Below are positions 10,154-21,120 of a stretch of DNA of 64,000 nt, one piece after another (within the stretch, counting starts at the first letter, position 1; the number at the start of each line of letters is the position of its first letter). Source of the stretch: Leptospira haakeii (lineage in GTDB: Bacteria; Spirochaetota; Leptospiria; Leptospirales; Leptospiraceae); NCBI RefSeq assembly GCF_002812045.1, contig NZ_NPEG01000001.1, positions 682,001 through 746,000 on the forward strand. Reading direction: 5' to 3'. Both the position numbers and the translations under genes were made by a program. The notes beneath the pieces were generated by a model. The model was not told the origin of the DNA and made no database searches. It saw only the letters and a program-made list of their open reading frames with translations.

Positions 10154-10200
10154 AATAATCCGAAAGTATTATTCATTATGTGATTTTTTTCCGGATTATT
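10154..10200 (+). terminator. Possible stem-loop after the DUF445 gene
   Basis: AATAATCCG (10154-10162) pairs exactly with CGGATTATT (10192-10200). The loop is about 29 nt, long for an intrinsic terminator, and only a few T residues follow. It may be a weak terminator for the DUF445 gene or an operator for the chemoreceptor gene that starts at 10289. The rest of the 10119-10288 gap shows nothing else recognisable. Confidence 0.3.
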
Positions 10201-10288
10201 TCTCTTTGATAATCCTATCTAATAAAATCAAGAAGCAAGTATCCTAAATTCGCTATACCAAACTTGACCCCAAAAAATTACTGAAGAT

Positions 10289-11983
10289 ATGAGAAAGAAC
10301 CTACCGATTACGGGCCGAGAAATTCAGTTCGCTGAATCGGCAGTAATTATTTCCAGAACAGACTCAAAAGGAAAGATCACTTACGTTTCCCAGGACTTTG
10401 CGGATGTAAGCGGTTTTTCAGAACAGGAAATGCTGGGCCAACCTCATAATATTGTCCGTCATCCTGATATACCTCCGGCAGTTTATAAAGACCTTTGGGC
10501 CACTGTTCAATCCGGCCGTCCTTGGAATGCGATCGTTAAAAATCGTGCAAAGAATGGTGATCATTATTGGGTGGATGCTACTGTCACTCCTGTTCTTGAA
10601 AACGGAGTGATCACTGGCTATATGTCTGTTCGTAAAAAGACAAACAGACAACAAATAGAGAAGGCAGAGAAACTTTTTGCCAGAATGAACGGAGAGTCTC
10701 AGCTCGTTAGGTCGTTCCTCTCTTTTATAAATTCGCTCCGAGTGAAATTCGGATATCTGGGCCTTGTGGCTTTTACATTTGCATGTATATTCGTTCCTTC
10801 TTCTTATTTGGGTTTGAAATTATTTTTAACGGACCAGGTTGCCGCAACCTTATCATTTCTGGCGGTCGTTTTGGGATTTTCACTTTGTTTAAGAGCTCTT
10901 TATAGCCTAAAAAAGAAAATGGCTGAAACCTTAGAGATCGTAGGCAAGGTAGTAAATGGAAATCTTGCTTCTGATTTTCCTAGAAAAGAAGGGGTCGAAG
11001 ACGCAGACAGGATTTATTCTAACTTCAGATGTATGACCATTAGTCTCTGGGGACTTCTGGTCCAAATGAAAGAGAACTATCAGAGAAACTTAAAGTTATA
11101 CGAAGAATTATTTCAATCAGTAGGTTCTTTCGAAAGAGTTTCTCAAAAGCAGGCACATGCTGTACAGGAAACCGCGGCGGCTTCTCATGAACTTTCAAAA
11201 ACGATCGATGAGATTGTGCTAACTATCAGTGAACAGACTAGAAGTTTATCCAATGTGAATGATAGTATAGGTTCCATTGATGTTTCCTTGGGAGAAACTT
11301 CAAAGTCTATGCACAACTTGGAGTCTCAAGCTGGGAATGTTGCAAATAAGGCTGATCAAGCAAAACAAATCTTTAATGAAGCGATCCAGTCTATGGAACA
11401 AATACGTTCTTATTCTAATGAGATTAATAAGATCGTAGGTATTATTACGAGCATTTCTGAAAGAACGAATATGCTCGCATTGAATGCATCTATAGAATCT
11501 GCAAGAGCTGGAGAAGCTGGAAAAGGATTTTCAGTAGTTGCAGATGAGATCTCTAAGCTTGCAGAACAGACTAAATCAAGTATCAAAGATATCACTCACC
11601 TTGTAAAAAGTACATCCAACTCGGTGGAAGAAGGTGCTTTCAAGGTCGGGCAATCTGTAGATGTATTTGAAAATCTTCAGAACTATATAGAAGAAGTTCA
11701 TAATTCATCTTCAAAGGTAAAAGGCCTTTTGTTAGAACAATCCAAAAGACTTGGGGAGATTCGTAGTAGCTCCGATCAGGTTTTGGTTTTAGGAAAAATG
11801 ATGTCTGGCACTTCAGAACAACAAAAACTTTCTGCAGGTGAAATTTCAGACTCAATGAGCGCTATTTCCAAATCCGCAGAAGACATAGCTGCAACTTCGG
11901 AGAATATACGACATTCAGTTAAGGATACTCTGGAACATTCTCAAAAATTTGGCGGAATTTTGAGCCATTTTAAAACGGATTGA
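10289..11983 (+). CDS. PAS-domain methyl-accepting chemotaxis protein (Aer-like)
   Basis: Chemoreceptor of 564 residues that senses through a cytoplasmic N-terminal PAS domain and signals to the CheA/CheW arrays. The PAS domain (about 15-120) has the Aer-type order [19 protein letters not shown], then [18 protein letters not shown] and [20 protein letters not shown]. Two hydrophobic segments (about 154-205) form a membrane hairpin with almost no periplasmic part, so the input is probably redox or energy state as in Aer. The C-terminal methyl-accepting domain (about 295-557) contains the hairpin tip [20 protein letters not shown] and EISKLAEQT. No che gene is adjacent. Confidence 0.92.
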   Translation: MRKNLPITGREIQFAESAVIISRTDSKGKITYVSQDFADVSGFSEQEMLGQPHNIVRHPDIPPAVYKDLWATVQSGRPWNAIVKNRAKNGDHYWVDATVTPVLENGVITGYMSVRKKTNRQQIEKAEKLFARMNGESQLVRSFLSFINSLRVKFGYLGLVAFTFACIFVPSSYLGLKLFLTDQVAATLSFLAVVLGFSLCLRALYSLKKKMAETLEIVGKVVNGNLASDFPRKEGVEDADRIYSNFRCMTISLWGLLVQMKENYQRNLKLYEELFQSVGSFERVSQKQAHAVQETAAASHELSKTIDEIVLTISEQTRSLSNVNDSIGSIDVSLGETSKSMHNLESQAGNVANKADQAKQIFNEAIQSMEQIRSYSNEINKIVGIITSISERTNMLALNASIESARAGEAGKGFSVVADEISKLAEQTKSSIKDITHLVKSTSNSVEEGAFKVGQSVDVFENLQNYIEEVHNSSSKVKGLLLEQSKRLGEIRSSSDQVLVLGKMMSGTSEQQKLSAGEISDSMSAISKSAEDIAATSENIRHSVKDTLEHSQKFGGILSHFKTD

Positions 11984-12035
11984 ATTCTAAAAACCGGCTG
12001 AAAATTCCATCTGAAAAGCCGATATTCATTTTAGA

Positions 12036-12908
12036 ATGGAGAATCGTTTCCTAAGGCTTGCACTCTTACTCGCGATCATAGTGACTCTTCTTTCCTATTG
12101 GAATCATGGATGGGTTTCTTATCTAAAAGACTTCGTGGTTTTTATTCATGAAGCCGGGCATGCGATCGCAACTTTGATTTCGGGTGGTTCAGTTCAAATG
12201 ATAGAACTGAATGGAGACGAAGCAGGACAAACTGTTGCATCTCCCACATCCGGTAAAAGTCCTTTCATATTCGTAGTTTCTGCAGGTTATCTAGGCTCTT
12301 GTTTGGTCGGAGGTTTTTTGATCAATCGAGGGTTCAAAGGAAACCTTGTTCGTCCCACCTTATTACTTTTGGGAGGAGCAGTTTTATTACTCACTTTAAA
12401 ATACACATCATCCGGAGGGCTTGCTCAAAGAACAGGCTTACTTTGGGGAATTTTTCTTTTGGTCTCTTCTTTTCTTCCATTCGGTTGGGATAGGTTGATC
12501 ACCGTATTTTTAGGGACTAGCGTTAGTTTATATAGTTTATACGATCTTTTAGATTTTACCGAGAATGTTCAAAATACTGATGCAGGTATCTTAGCTTATT
12601 GGGCGACCGGAACTTCTCCGGGTGGAACTGTTCCGAAATCGGTTTTATTCCTGGGATATTTGATTGCTCTGCTCTGGTCCTTTTTTAGCGTATCCATCAT
12701 ATTCTTTTCATTGAAGCGAGCAGTAGCTCCTCGTCCGGTTTCGGATGAAGCTCCTGGATTTGATGAAGGGCCGGTGCTAGGTTTAGACAATCCGTTTCCT
12801 GGAGAAGTTACTCCGGAAGTATTGGAATGGTTTTTAAGTAGGGGTTTGGATCTGAACGGTAAACCTCTTCCTCCGGAATTTATGGATATAGAGAGAATTG
12901 ATGGCTAA
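12036..12908 (+). CDS. M50B-like membrane metalloprotease
   Basis: Polytopic membrane protein of 290 residues with a zinc-protease motif HEAGH at residues 38-42, immediately after the first hydrophobic segment. This fits the peptidase M50B-like group rather than classical RseP. A conserved-looking segment LIEELN-type plus [12 protein letters not shown] follows, then four to five further membrane helices and a soluble proline-rich tail. A second motif supplying the third zinc ligand is not obvious, so activity is uncertain. The 3' end overlaps the ATG of the epimerase gene by 8 bp (ATGGCTAA), implying translational coupling and perhaps a common role in envelope assembly. Confidence 0.72.
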   Translation: MENRFLRLALLLAIIVTLLSYWNHGWVSYLKDFVVFIHEAGHAIATLISGGSVQMIELNGDEAGQTVASPTSGKSPFIFVVSAGYLGSCLVGGFLINRGFKGNLVRPTLLLLGGAVLLLTLKYTSSGGLAQRTGLLWGIFLLVSSFLPFGWDRLITVFLGTSVSLYSLYDLLDFTENVQNTDAGILAYWATGTSPGGTVPKSVLFLGYLIALLWSFFSVSIIFFSLKRAVAPRPVSDEAPGFDEGPVLGLDNPFPGEVTPEVLEWFLSRGLDLNGKPLPPEFMDIERIDG

Positions 12909-13836
12909 TAGAGTGCTAGTGACCGGCGGAGCCGGATTTATCGGATCTCATTTATGCGAAAGATTGATACAAGAAGGTAACGAAGTTATCTGTGTTGATA
13001 ACTTTCACACCGGAAGAAAGAAGAATGTTGAAAAACTTCTCTCCAACCCACGCTTCGAACTAATACGTCATGATATCACTGAGCCGATCCGACTCGAAGT
13101 AGATCAGATTTATAACTTCGCTTGTCCTGCGAGCCCGATCCATTATCAATCCAATGCAATTAAAACTATTAAGACCAACGTTCTCGGTACTACGAATATG
13201 TTGGGACTCGCTAAAAGAGTAAAAGCTAGGATTTTACAAGCTTCCACTAGCGAAGTTTATGGAAACCCGATCGAACATCCTCAAAAGGAAACTTATTGGG
13301 GAAATGTAAATCCGATCGGTATAAGAAGTTGTTATGATGAAGGAAAGAGGGTCGCTGAAACTCTTTGTTTCGATTATCACAGAAATCATAAAGTGGACAT
13401 AAGAGTCATTCGTATCTTCAACACTTACGGTCCTCGTATGCTTCCGGACGACGGAAGAGTTGTAAGTAATTTTGTGGTCCAAGCACTTGCAGGAAAAGAT
13501 ATCACAGTTTATGGAGATGGTTCTCAAACTAGATCCTTCTGTTATGTAGACGATCTTGTAGATGGTATCATCAAAATGATGAACACCCAGGATTTCAATG
13601 GTCCTGTGAACTTGGGGAACGATGGAGAGTTTACCGTTAAAGAATTAGCGGAGTTAGTTTTAAAAGAGACCGGCTCTTCTTCCAAGATCATTTATAAAAC
13701 TCTTCCTCAAGACGATCCTGCCCGCAGAAAGCCGGATCTGACTTTAGCTAGACAAAAACTGGGTTATGAACCTAAGGTTCCTTTATTAGAAGGAATCAGG
13801 AAAACGGTCGATTATTTCAAAAATCACTTGGATTAA
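12901..13836 (+). CDS. UDP-glucuronate decarboxylase (UDP-xylose synthase)-type SDR epimerase
   Basis: Extended short-chain dehydrogenase/reductase that probably converts UDP-glucuronate to UDP-xylose for surface glycans. The 311-residue protein has the NAD-binding motif [16 protein letters not shown] at the N-terminus, [11 protein letters not shown] (the UXS-typical segment), STSEVYGNP, the catalytic YDEGKR tetrad region ([13 protein letters not shown]), [10 protein letters not shown] and [16 protein letters not shown]. The CYDEGKR and ACPASP pattern separates UDP-xylose synthases from dTDP-glucose dehydratases. ATG 12901 is preferred over the TTG directly before it. It is coupled to the upstream M50B-like gene. 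Confidence 0.85.
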   Translation: MANRVLVTGGAGFIGSHLCERLIQEGNEVICVDNFHTGRKKNVEKLLSNPRFELIRHDITEPIRLEVDQIYNFACPASPIHYQSNAIKTIKTNVLGTTNMLGLAKRVKARILQASTSEVYGNPIEHPQKETYWGNVNPIGIRSCYDEGKRVAETLCFDYHRNHKVDIRVIRIFNTYGPRMLPDDGRVVSNFVVQALAGKDITVYGDGSQTRSFCYVDDLVDGIIKMMNTQDFNGPVNLGNDGEFTVKELAELVLKETGSSSKIIYKTLPQDDPARRKPDLTLARQKLGYEPKVPLLEGIRKTVDYFKNHLD

Positions 13837-13914
13837 TCGTTCGCCAAGAAAATCTGGACCTACTTTTCCCCTATAAGGGAATTTAACCGAAAAATTGAGT
13901 TTCGAGTAGGCTGT

Positions 13915-15084
13915 ATGAATATCGGAGTTTTAAAAGAAGCTAAGGAAGAGACTAGAGTAGCGGTAACGCCGGACGTAGTTGATGCCTTTAAAAAAATCGG
14001 TGCTTCTGTTATCATCGAGAAAGGCGCTGGAGAAGGTTCTTATTTCTCCGACGAAGATTATAAAAAAGCCGGGGCGACGATTCAATCTCGCGCGGACGTT
14101 CTGAAAAAATCCGACTTAGTTGTAAGTATTCACTTAGCGGATGGAGCAAGCTTATCAAAAATTAAAAAAGGAGCTTTCTATTTAGGAATGTTCCAACCTG
14201 CAGTGAATCCTCAGGTTATCAAAAAGCTTGCAGCGGGAAAAGTTACGGTATTGAGCTTGGATGCGATTGCTCGTATTACTCGTGCTCAGTCTATGGACGT
14301 TCTTTCATCTCAAGCAACTGTTGCTGGATATAAAGCTGTTCTTATAGCTTCCACTCATTTGACTAGATTCTTCCCGATGTTGACTACCGCTGCAGGAACA
14401 ATCACTCCTGCTTCTGTTCTTATCATCGGAGCTGGTGTTGCTGGATTACAAGCAATCGCAAGCTCCAGAAGATTAGGCGCAGTAGTAGATGTATTCGATA
14501 CTCGTCCTGAAGTAAAAGAACAGGTTCAATCTCTTGGTGCTAAATTCGTCGAGGTCGAAGGTGCGACTCACTCTGCAGCAGCAGGTGGTTACGCTGTAGA
14601 ACAAACCGAAGAATATAAAAAACGCCAGCAAGAAGCGATCGAAAAATTTGCAGCGAAAGCAGACGTGATCATCACTACAGCTTTAATCCCAGGAAGAAAA
14701 GCTCCAATCATCATCACTAAAAAGATCGTGGATAGAATGAAAGCTGGATCCGTAGTAGTGGACCTTGCTTCTCCAAACGGAGGAAACTGTGAGTACACTC
14801 AACATGGTAAGGTTGTCATAACTAAAAACGGAGTTTCCGTAGTTGGTCACCAGAACCTGGCAGGTTCTCTTCCTTCAGATGCTTCCAGAATGTTCGCTAA
14901 GAACGTATTAAATTATCTGAAACTATTGATTAAAGAGAAGAAGATCAACTTCGACTTGAACGATGAAGTTATCGCTTCCACGACGATCACTCACGAAGGA
15001 GAGATCCGTCACAAACTTACTTTGGATGCCTTAGGTGGTTCCAAAAAAGAAGGGAAGAAGCCAGCGGCCAAGAAAAAGGCCTAA
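13915..15084 (+). CDS. pntA: NAD(P) transhydrogenase subunit alpha, NAD-binding part
   Basis: Catalytic NAD(H)-binding subunit of proton-translocating transhydrogenase. The 389-residue protein begins GVLKEAKEETRVAVTPDVV, has RAQSMDVLSSQATVAGYKAV and the Rossmann segment VLIIGAGVAGLQAIASSRRLGAVVDVFD, and lacks the C-terminal membrane helices of full-length PntA, so it is the split PntAA form. It ends with a Lys/Ala-rich tail ([13 protein letters not shown]). The membrane subunits PntAB and PntB are expected just downstream but the next gene runs the other way, so the partners must lie elsewhere. The last 54 bp overlap the 3' end of the convergent PAP2 gene. Alanine dehydrogenase is excluded by the RAQSMD segment. 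Confidence 0.88.
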   Translation: MNIGVLKEAKEETRVAVTPDVVDAFKKIGASVIIEKGAGEGSYFSDEDYKKAGATIQSRADVLKKSDLVVSIHLADGASLSKIKKGAFYLGMFQPAVNPQVIKKLAAGKVTVLSLDAIARITRAQSMDVLSSQATVAGYKAVLIASTHLTRFFPMLTTAAGTITPASVLIIGAGVAGLQAIASSRRLGAVVDVFDTRPEVKEQVQSLGAKFVEVEGATHSAAAGGYAVEQTEEYKKRQQEAIEKFAAKADVIITTALIPGRKAPIIITKKIVDRMKAGSVVVDLASPNGGNCEYTQHGKVVITKNGVSVVGHQNLAGSLPSDASRMFAKNVLNYLKLLIKEKKINFDLNDEVIASTTITHEGEIRHKLTLDALGGSKKEGKKPAAKKKA

Positions 15085-15595
15085 GGTTCCGAAACAGGTT
15101 CCAATCAACCACCCTCCGAGCACATCGGAGGGAAAATGGTGAAGAGATAATAATCTTCCGATCCCCGCCAAAAGACTCAGCACCAAAAACCACTCCGGAA
15201 AACCAAACAAGAACACTAAGATCAATGCTGCCGTCATCGAGTTAGATGCATGGGCGGAAGGAAATGAATGTTTCATATCCGGGTTCTGATCTACTTTACC
15301 AGCGACTGTAACTAGTGGTCTCTTACGAGCGATCAATTTCTTTAATACTAAAACAAAACGATCATTTGCATAAGCAACAAGCCCAGCATAAGGAATTACA
15401 ATCCACCAAGGATAAGGAAGATTCCCTTGCCATGCAGCGTAAGCAAGATAAGGAAGAATAAGAATTAACATTATCTCTCCACGATTGATCCTGGAGAGAG
15501 TTCTGTTCAAAAGAGGAGAATGGATTTTTTCGCGAATAAACATCGCGATTGCGTAATCGATTCTTTCGAAAGCGGATAATTTTTCCAATATGTTC

Positions 15596-15603
<8 letters not shown>
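15031..15603 (-). CDS. PAP2-family membrane phosphatase
   Basis: Integral-membrane lipid phosphatase of 190 residues, acting on phosphatidate, undecaprenyl pyrophosphate or similar lipids. The three-part phosphatase signature is present: KKLIARKRP (motif 1), [10 protein letters not shown] (motif 2, with PSAH in place of the usual PSGH) and [16 protein letters not shown] (motif 3 with catalytic His). Five to six hydrophobic helices surround these. Upstream it overlaps hisS by 8 bp, and at its 3' end it overlaps pntA in antisense by 54 bp, so its last 17 codons also encode the Lys-rich tail of PntA on the other strand. The substrate cannot be told. Confidence 0.87.
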
Positions 15604-16918
<1,315 letters not shown>

Positions 16919-16923
16919 ATCTC

Positions 16924-18078
16924 TTAGACGCTCTTAATGAAGCTCAAATTCTTCTTTAATAGAGTCATATTCGTCTTGGCATCGTTGGAGCCAACTATTT
17001 CTGCACCGACCAGATAAATTTCCCCTATCTGAGAAATATGTCGGATTTTAAATGCAAATCTCAATGGAGCTTGCATCTTGAAAGTTATATCCGCAGTAAA
17101 GAAAGGTTTATGGAGAAAAGATTCGACTAGCTGGGATTCGGTTACTTCTAAAAGAATCCCTCCTTCGGAAGCGTTGATCACGTTTTGACGGATATCAACA
17201 TCCAGAGTGTTGGAGTCTTCGATTCTTTCATTAAACACGTCTTCTAACTCTGCGTATTTTTTCAGAATGGCAGGATCTAGAATTCTATCCTTAGTCTCCG
17301 CATAGCCTAAAGCAACGAGTTTAGATCCGGAAGGATCTTTGTAATAGATAGGATAGATCGCGAAAGATTGTATTTTTCCGGAACGATAAACTTTGGTTCT
17401 ATCTTCCAGGATCATCTCATCTTCCAATTCTTGTTTTAGATCTAAGGTATTGAAACCGCTTGCCTCTTCTTGGGAGAGGGGATCCATGCTGATCGCATCT
17501 TTTACAAAGATGGTTTTGCCCGTACGTTTGGATAAATCCTGCTCAAAGCTAAGCTCTTTTCCTGTCGGAAATACTAATCTAGAATAAGGATATTCTGATA
17601 ATATATTCTTATGTAAGTCCGTAAGCAGGATTTGGCCTGAAGTTCCCAGGACTTTGGTTGAATCCTGTTCTTTCTTTAGCATATGAAATCTATGTGCTAC
17701 TACTTTGCCTTGTAATCCTTCTATCCTTGGAAGAATGCGTCCGTCTTTTGCAATCCTTACATACTCAGGAGAACAGATCACTACTCCATCTTCATGGTTA
17801 ACTGAATCTACTCTAAAGCCGATCTCCATATGTTTACTTAAGGTTTTGTATACTGTGATCTCACCTTCTTCATTTATAGATTCAGGATCGATCCTAAGGA
17901 AAATTTTTCCTTCGGGAGTAGTTTGTAAGATTTGTAATTCTTGTTTTAGAGGATTTTCTTTTAGAAAGAGTCCGTTGTTATGTACGTACTCTTTCAGAAT
18001 ATAACCTACTTTTTGAGGATCCTTGATAGTATCCCATATTCTTGGTGATTGTAGGTAAGATCGGTACTCGACTTCCAT
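16924..18078 (-). CDS. DUF1577 / PilZ-like protein
   Basis: A 384-residue cytoplasmic protein without signal peptide or membrane segment. It resembles the Leptospira-restricted DUF1577 family, whose C-terminal part is PilZ-like. Here the last third (from about [14 protein letters not shown] to [13 protein letters not shown]) has the beta-rich layout of PilZ domains, suggesting binding of cyclic di-GMP. A clean RxxxR motif is not obvious before it: [11 protein letters not shown] has R followed by N-A-S-x-G-G, close to the D/NxSxxG half of the PilZ signature. Function is unknown; a role in second-messenger control of motility or envelope is an inference. It leads an operon with hisS and PAP2. 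Confidence 0.6.
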   Translation of the reverse strand: MEVEYRSYLQSPRIWDTIKDPQKVGYILKEYVHNNGLFLKENPLKQELQILQTTPEGKIFLRIDPESINEEGEITVYKTLSKHMEIGFRVDSVNHEDGVVICSPEYVRIAKDGRILPRIEGLQGKVVAHRFHMLKKEQDSTKVLGTSGQILLTDLHKNILSEYPYSRLVFPTGKELSFEQDLSKRTGKTIFVKDAISMDPLSQEEASGFNTLDLKQELEDEMILEDRTKVYRSGKIQSFAIYPIYYKDPSGSKLVALGYAETKDRILDPAILKKYAELEDVFNERIEDSNTLDVDIRQNVINASEGGILLEVTESQLVESFLHKPFFTADITFKMQAPLRFAFKIRHISQIGEIYLVGAEIVGSNDAKTNMTLLKKNLSFIKSV

Positions 18079-18088
18079 CTGCTCTCCT

Positions 18089-20167
18089 TTATAGCTTGCG
18101 GAAGTCGACCCTCCTGTTTTTAGCTCTTCCGTCTTCGGTAGAGTTATCTTCGTCAGGTCTGGAATACCAATAAGCTCTGGTTTTTAACCTAGAAGCTTGG
18201 ATTCCTTTACTACGAACGTAGTCAAAAACTTTCCGCGCTCTGTTCCCGCTTAAGCGAGTATTATATTCTTTGGAAGCTATATTATCTGTATGGCCCCCAA
18301 TCTCTATTTTATCGGACGGATTCTTCTTGAGATAGTCTACAATCAGATCGAGTTGTTTGCGATGTGCGTCAGTCACCTCGGTCTTATTGAATTCAAAATA
18401 GAGTTTAGTACTTAGAACAACTGGGACTTCCGAATCTTTCCTCAATGCTATAGAGATTGTGGAACCGGGTTTAATATCTTTCTTCAAGATATTAACACTT
18501 TCGGAAATATATTTCTCGGCCTTTGCAAAGATCTCGAAATCTGTGTCAGGGATCAAGTCGATATGGAAATTTTTTGACAAACTGTTGTATTTTAAGATTT
18601 CTCCCTGTCTATTCTTAGGAGTAAAAACTGTAGCGGTCGCTCCAGCAATTGGCTCTTTAGTAGTAGCATCTATTACTACCACATTAAGTCCCTTTCCTTT
18701 ATCACCGTCGCCTGTGTTAACTATCTTACCCTTTTCTTCATCTTTGATAGGGAGAAGCACATAAGTTTTATAAACTTTCTTATTTCTTTCTACGTTTCCA
18801 CGTAAGTCCAACTTGTCCTCAGTGGGATAAAAACCCGGAGAAGAAATTTCTACCTTATACAATCTTCCAGTTTTTAAAACTGTTTTAAAATTGGTTTGGT
18901 TTCCTTTAGAAAGATCTCCTCCAATTCTTCTGGAGGTAATTGTGCGAGAAGGTCCTACACTATCCGAAATTTTGATAGTAGCATCTAACCCTATCATTGT
19001 GGCTTCTGAGCCGTCTAAGACCAATCCTTGGAAGGATACATCGTAGGAGTTTCTCAGATTTTCAGGGACCTGGTATCTATAAATATCGTACTGGCCCTGT
19101 CCTCCATTTCGATTGGAAGAAATATAAGCCCAAAGTCCTTCGTGATCAAAAGAAATCCCTTCTGAATCGATCCCTTCCGCAGTATCTAAATTGAATGGAT
19201 GAGGAAGTTTTTCCAAACTTCCGGTTTCTGGGACTGGATGAGGAAGATTTGTTTTAGAAATAGTAAGTTTATCTTCCGCATCTTCTATGTCTGAGTTTCC
19301 TGGAAGATTTAAAAAGCTGCGATACAGGGAAAATTTTTTGCGATCGTTCTCTCTATTGGAGGAGAAGTATAATTGTTCTCCATCCGGATGAATGTAAGGA
19401 AGAATTTCACTGGCTTTGGAATTGATGTCCGAGCCTAGATTGATTGGGCTGGACCAAACCCCTGTCGAAAGATTTCTATAGCTGACCCAAAGATCATATT
19501 CTCCGTATCCGCCGGGGCGATCGGAAGAAAAAATCAGATATTTTCCATCCGGAGAAATGGCAGGCATCTTTTCGTTAAAATTCGAATTGATTTCGGAGAT
19601 ACCTATCAAGTCGCTCCAACGCCTTGTTTTTTCATCTCGTTTTGTATAATAAATATCTAATGCGTCAAAACCTTCTCTATCTGCTTTTACATTTCGGATA
19701 GAAGTAAGGAAAATTTCCTCAGGGTTTCCTGACTCATCAAATCTAATAGAGATCCCACCTTCATATTTATCCGTATTAAATAGTTTGGATTTTCTTTCTC
19801 CCGAAGGAAGTTCCTTTTTATTCTGCTCCCAAATGTCTTGGTTCAGGTTGACCGGTTTTTTCCAATCTGCTTCCCCATCTCTTTTTTTATAATTTGCGTT
19901 TTCGGAAAGCCAAATATCCATCTCCCCTTCGCCGCCAGGACGATTGGATTGAAAGATCAGATATCTTCCGTCTGGACTGATGATCGGATTGTATTCTACG
20001 TTTTGTGTGTTTAAAGGGGATCCAAAATTTCTTTCCAAAAGTGTAGGAACAGGTTGGGCGGATCCATCCCAGGAAAATAAAAAAAACAGAAGAGTTCCGG
20101 CAAGGACGGAGCTTAGAAAGTGATTTCGTTTCAGAACGAGTCCTTTTCCTTGATTGTAAAAAAACAT
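18089..20167 (-). CDS. OmpA-family protein with N-terminal PD40 propeller repeats
   Basis: Large envelope protein of 692 residues that probably anchors to peptidoglycan. After a hydrophobic signal sequence (LSSVLAGTLLFFLFS, cleavage near GSA-QP) there are WD40-like PD40 repeats such as ISPDGRYLIFQSNRPGG, ISPDGKYLIFSSDRPGG and IHPDGEQLYFSSNREN, then beta-rich linker domains, and a C-terminal OmpA-like domain (about 575-690) with FEFNKTEVT, GGHTDN and NTRLSGNRARKV. This is the Pal/TolB-like combination often seen in Bacteroidetes and spirochaetes. The ATG at 20167 lies 12 residues before the basic signal-peptide start; a later non-ATG start is possible. The 5' end is divergent from folP. Confidence 0.87.
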   Translation of the reverse strand: MFFYNQGKGLVLKRNHFLSSVLAGTLLFFLFSWDGSAQPVPTLLERNFGSPLNTQNVEYNPIISPDGRYLIFQSNRPGGEGEMDIWLSENANYKKRDGEADWKKPVNLNQDIWEQNKKELPSGERKSKLFNTDKYEGGISIRFDESGNPEEIFLTSIRNVKADREGFDALDIYYTKRDEKTRRWSDLIGISEINSNFNEKMPAISPDGKYLIFSSDRPGGYGEYDLWVSYRNLSTGVWSSPINLGSDINSKASEILPYIHPDGEQLYFSSNRENDRKKFSLYRSFLNLPGNSDIEDAEDKLTISKTNLPHPVPETGSLEKLPHPFNLDTAEGIDSEGISFDHEGLWAYISSNRNGGQGQYDIYRYQVPENLRNSYDVSFQGLVLDGSEATMIGLDATIKISDSVGPSRTITSRRIGGDLSKGNQTNFKTVLKTGRLYKVEISSPGFYPTEDKLDLRGNVERNKKVYKTYVLLPIKDEEKGKIVNTGDGDKGKGLNVVVIDATTKEPIAGATATVFTPKNRQGEILKYNSLSKNFHIDLIPDTDFEIFAKAEKYISESVNILKKDIKPGSTISIALRKDSEVPVVLSTKLYFEFNKTEVTDAHRKQLDLIVDYLKKNPSDKIEIGGHTDNIASKEYNTRLSGNRARKVFDYVRSKGIQASRLKTRAYWYSRPDEDNSTEDGRAKNRRVDFRKL

Positions 20168-20206
20168 CTTGTAATTAGTATCGGAACAAAGACCCCAAGT
20201 ATCAAG

Positions 20207-21082
20207 ATGGAAACTAAGATGGAAACGGACGTTCCAAGCAGAACCCAGGGAGAAATTTTCCCTCCAAAACCGATCTTATTCGGGGTTTTGAACATAACCA
20301 GTGACTCTTTTTCAGATGGGGGAAAATATCTGCGCGAGGACCTGGCATTGGCCAAGGCAAAATCCCTAATAGAAGAAGGTGCAGACGTAATCGATATCGG
20401 GGCCCAATCTTCCAATATAAAAGCAGAGCCAATTTCCGAACAGGTTGAATGGGATAGAATGAAAGAGATCATCTCCGAGCTTAAAAAGGAGAAGGTTAAA
20501 ATTTCTATAGATACATTCCGACCCTATGTCATTCGAAAGGCACTAGAAGCCAGCGTAGATTATATCAATAATATCAGAGGTTTTGTAGATCAGGAAAGTT
20601 TGGATTTGCTAAAAGAAACGAAGAATAAGCATACAAAGTATGTGGCAATGTTTTCCCAGGATCATTCTATCAAGGCTTCTGAATTCTCAGATTTAAAACC
20701 CGAGACAGTAGTGCCTCTTGCTTTGGAATTTTTTAGGGAAAGAGCAAAATCTTTTGAAACTTTAGGACTGGCGGATCGTTTGATCTTGGATCCAGGTATG
20801 GGCTTTTTTCTAAGTCCGGATTATAAGGTAAGTTTTGCAGTTCTTTCTAAAATTACCGAAATCCTTTCTGAGTTTCCGAATCTAATGGTTTCGGTTACTA
20901 AAAAATCTTTTTTAGGAAATGCTTTGGGCGGTTTACCTGTAGAAGACAGAATTGTTCCGACTGCGATCTCCGAAACATATCTTTGGTCTAAGGGAGTTCC
21001 TATGATCAGAACTCATTCTCCTAAATCTTTTTTATTAGCAATGAAAACTTGGGAGATGTCTCACGGAGTCTATAGTCCATAA
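20207..21082 (+). CDS. folP: Dihydropteroate synthase
   Basis: Condenses p-aminobenzoate with hydroxymethyl-dihydropterin diphosphate in folate synthesis and is the target of sulfonamides. The 291-residue TIM barrel shows ILFGVLNITSDSFSDGGKY, GADVIDIGAQSSN, ISIDTFRP, LILDPGMGFF, SVTKKSFLGN and the final RTHSP. In most DHPS the second motif is GADIIDVGGES(T/S)RPG; here it is GADVIDIGAQSSN, a shift towards the DHPS-like group found in some lineages, so the exact activity deserves caution. ATG 20207 is used; ATG 20219 is equally possible. An in-frame ATG at 20120 would overlap the divergent OmpA-family gene by 48 bp and is rejected. Confidence 0.8.
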   Translation: METKMETDVPSRTQGEIFPPKPILFGVLNITSDSFSDGGKYLREDLALAKAKSLIEEGADVIDIGAQSSNIKAEPISEQVEWDRMKEIISELKKEKVKISIDTFRPYVIRKALEASVDYINNIRGFVDQESLDLLKETKNKHTKYVAMFSQDHSIKASEFSDLKPETVVPLALEFFRERAKSFETLGLADRLILDPGMGFFLSPDYKVSFAVLSKITEILSEFPNLMVSVTKKSFLGNALGGLPVEDRIVPTAISETYLWSKGVPMIRTHSPKSFLLAMKTWEMSHGVYSP

Positions 21083-21120
21083 CGCGGGCTTCAGGAGCGA
21101 AGCGACTATAGTCCGTAACG
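21070..21120 (+). repeat. Imperfect 15-bp direct repeat joining two convergent gene ends
   Basis: CTATAGTCCATAACG (21070-21084) and CTATAGTCCGTAACG (21106-21120) differ at one base and are 36 bp apart. The first contains the folP stop codon; the second contains, in antisense, the stop codon of the TPR lipoprotein gene. GACTATAGTC (21105-21114) is itself a palindrome. Between them GCTTC/GAAGC can form a small stem. It is probably a local duplication at the junction; no function is evident. Confidence 0.45.

Noticed and set aside
13915..15084. Alanine dehydrogenase for the NAD-binding protein
   Set aside because: The RAQSMDVLSSQA segment and the length fit transhydrogenase alpha better.
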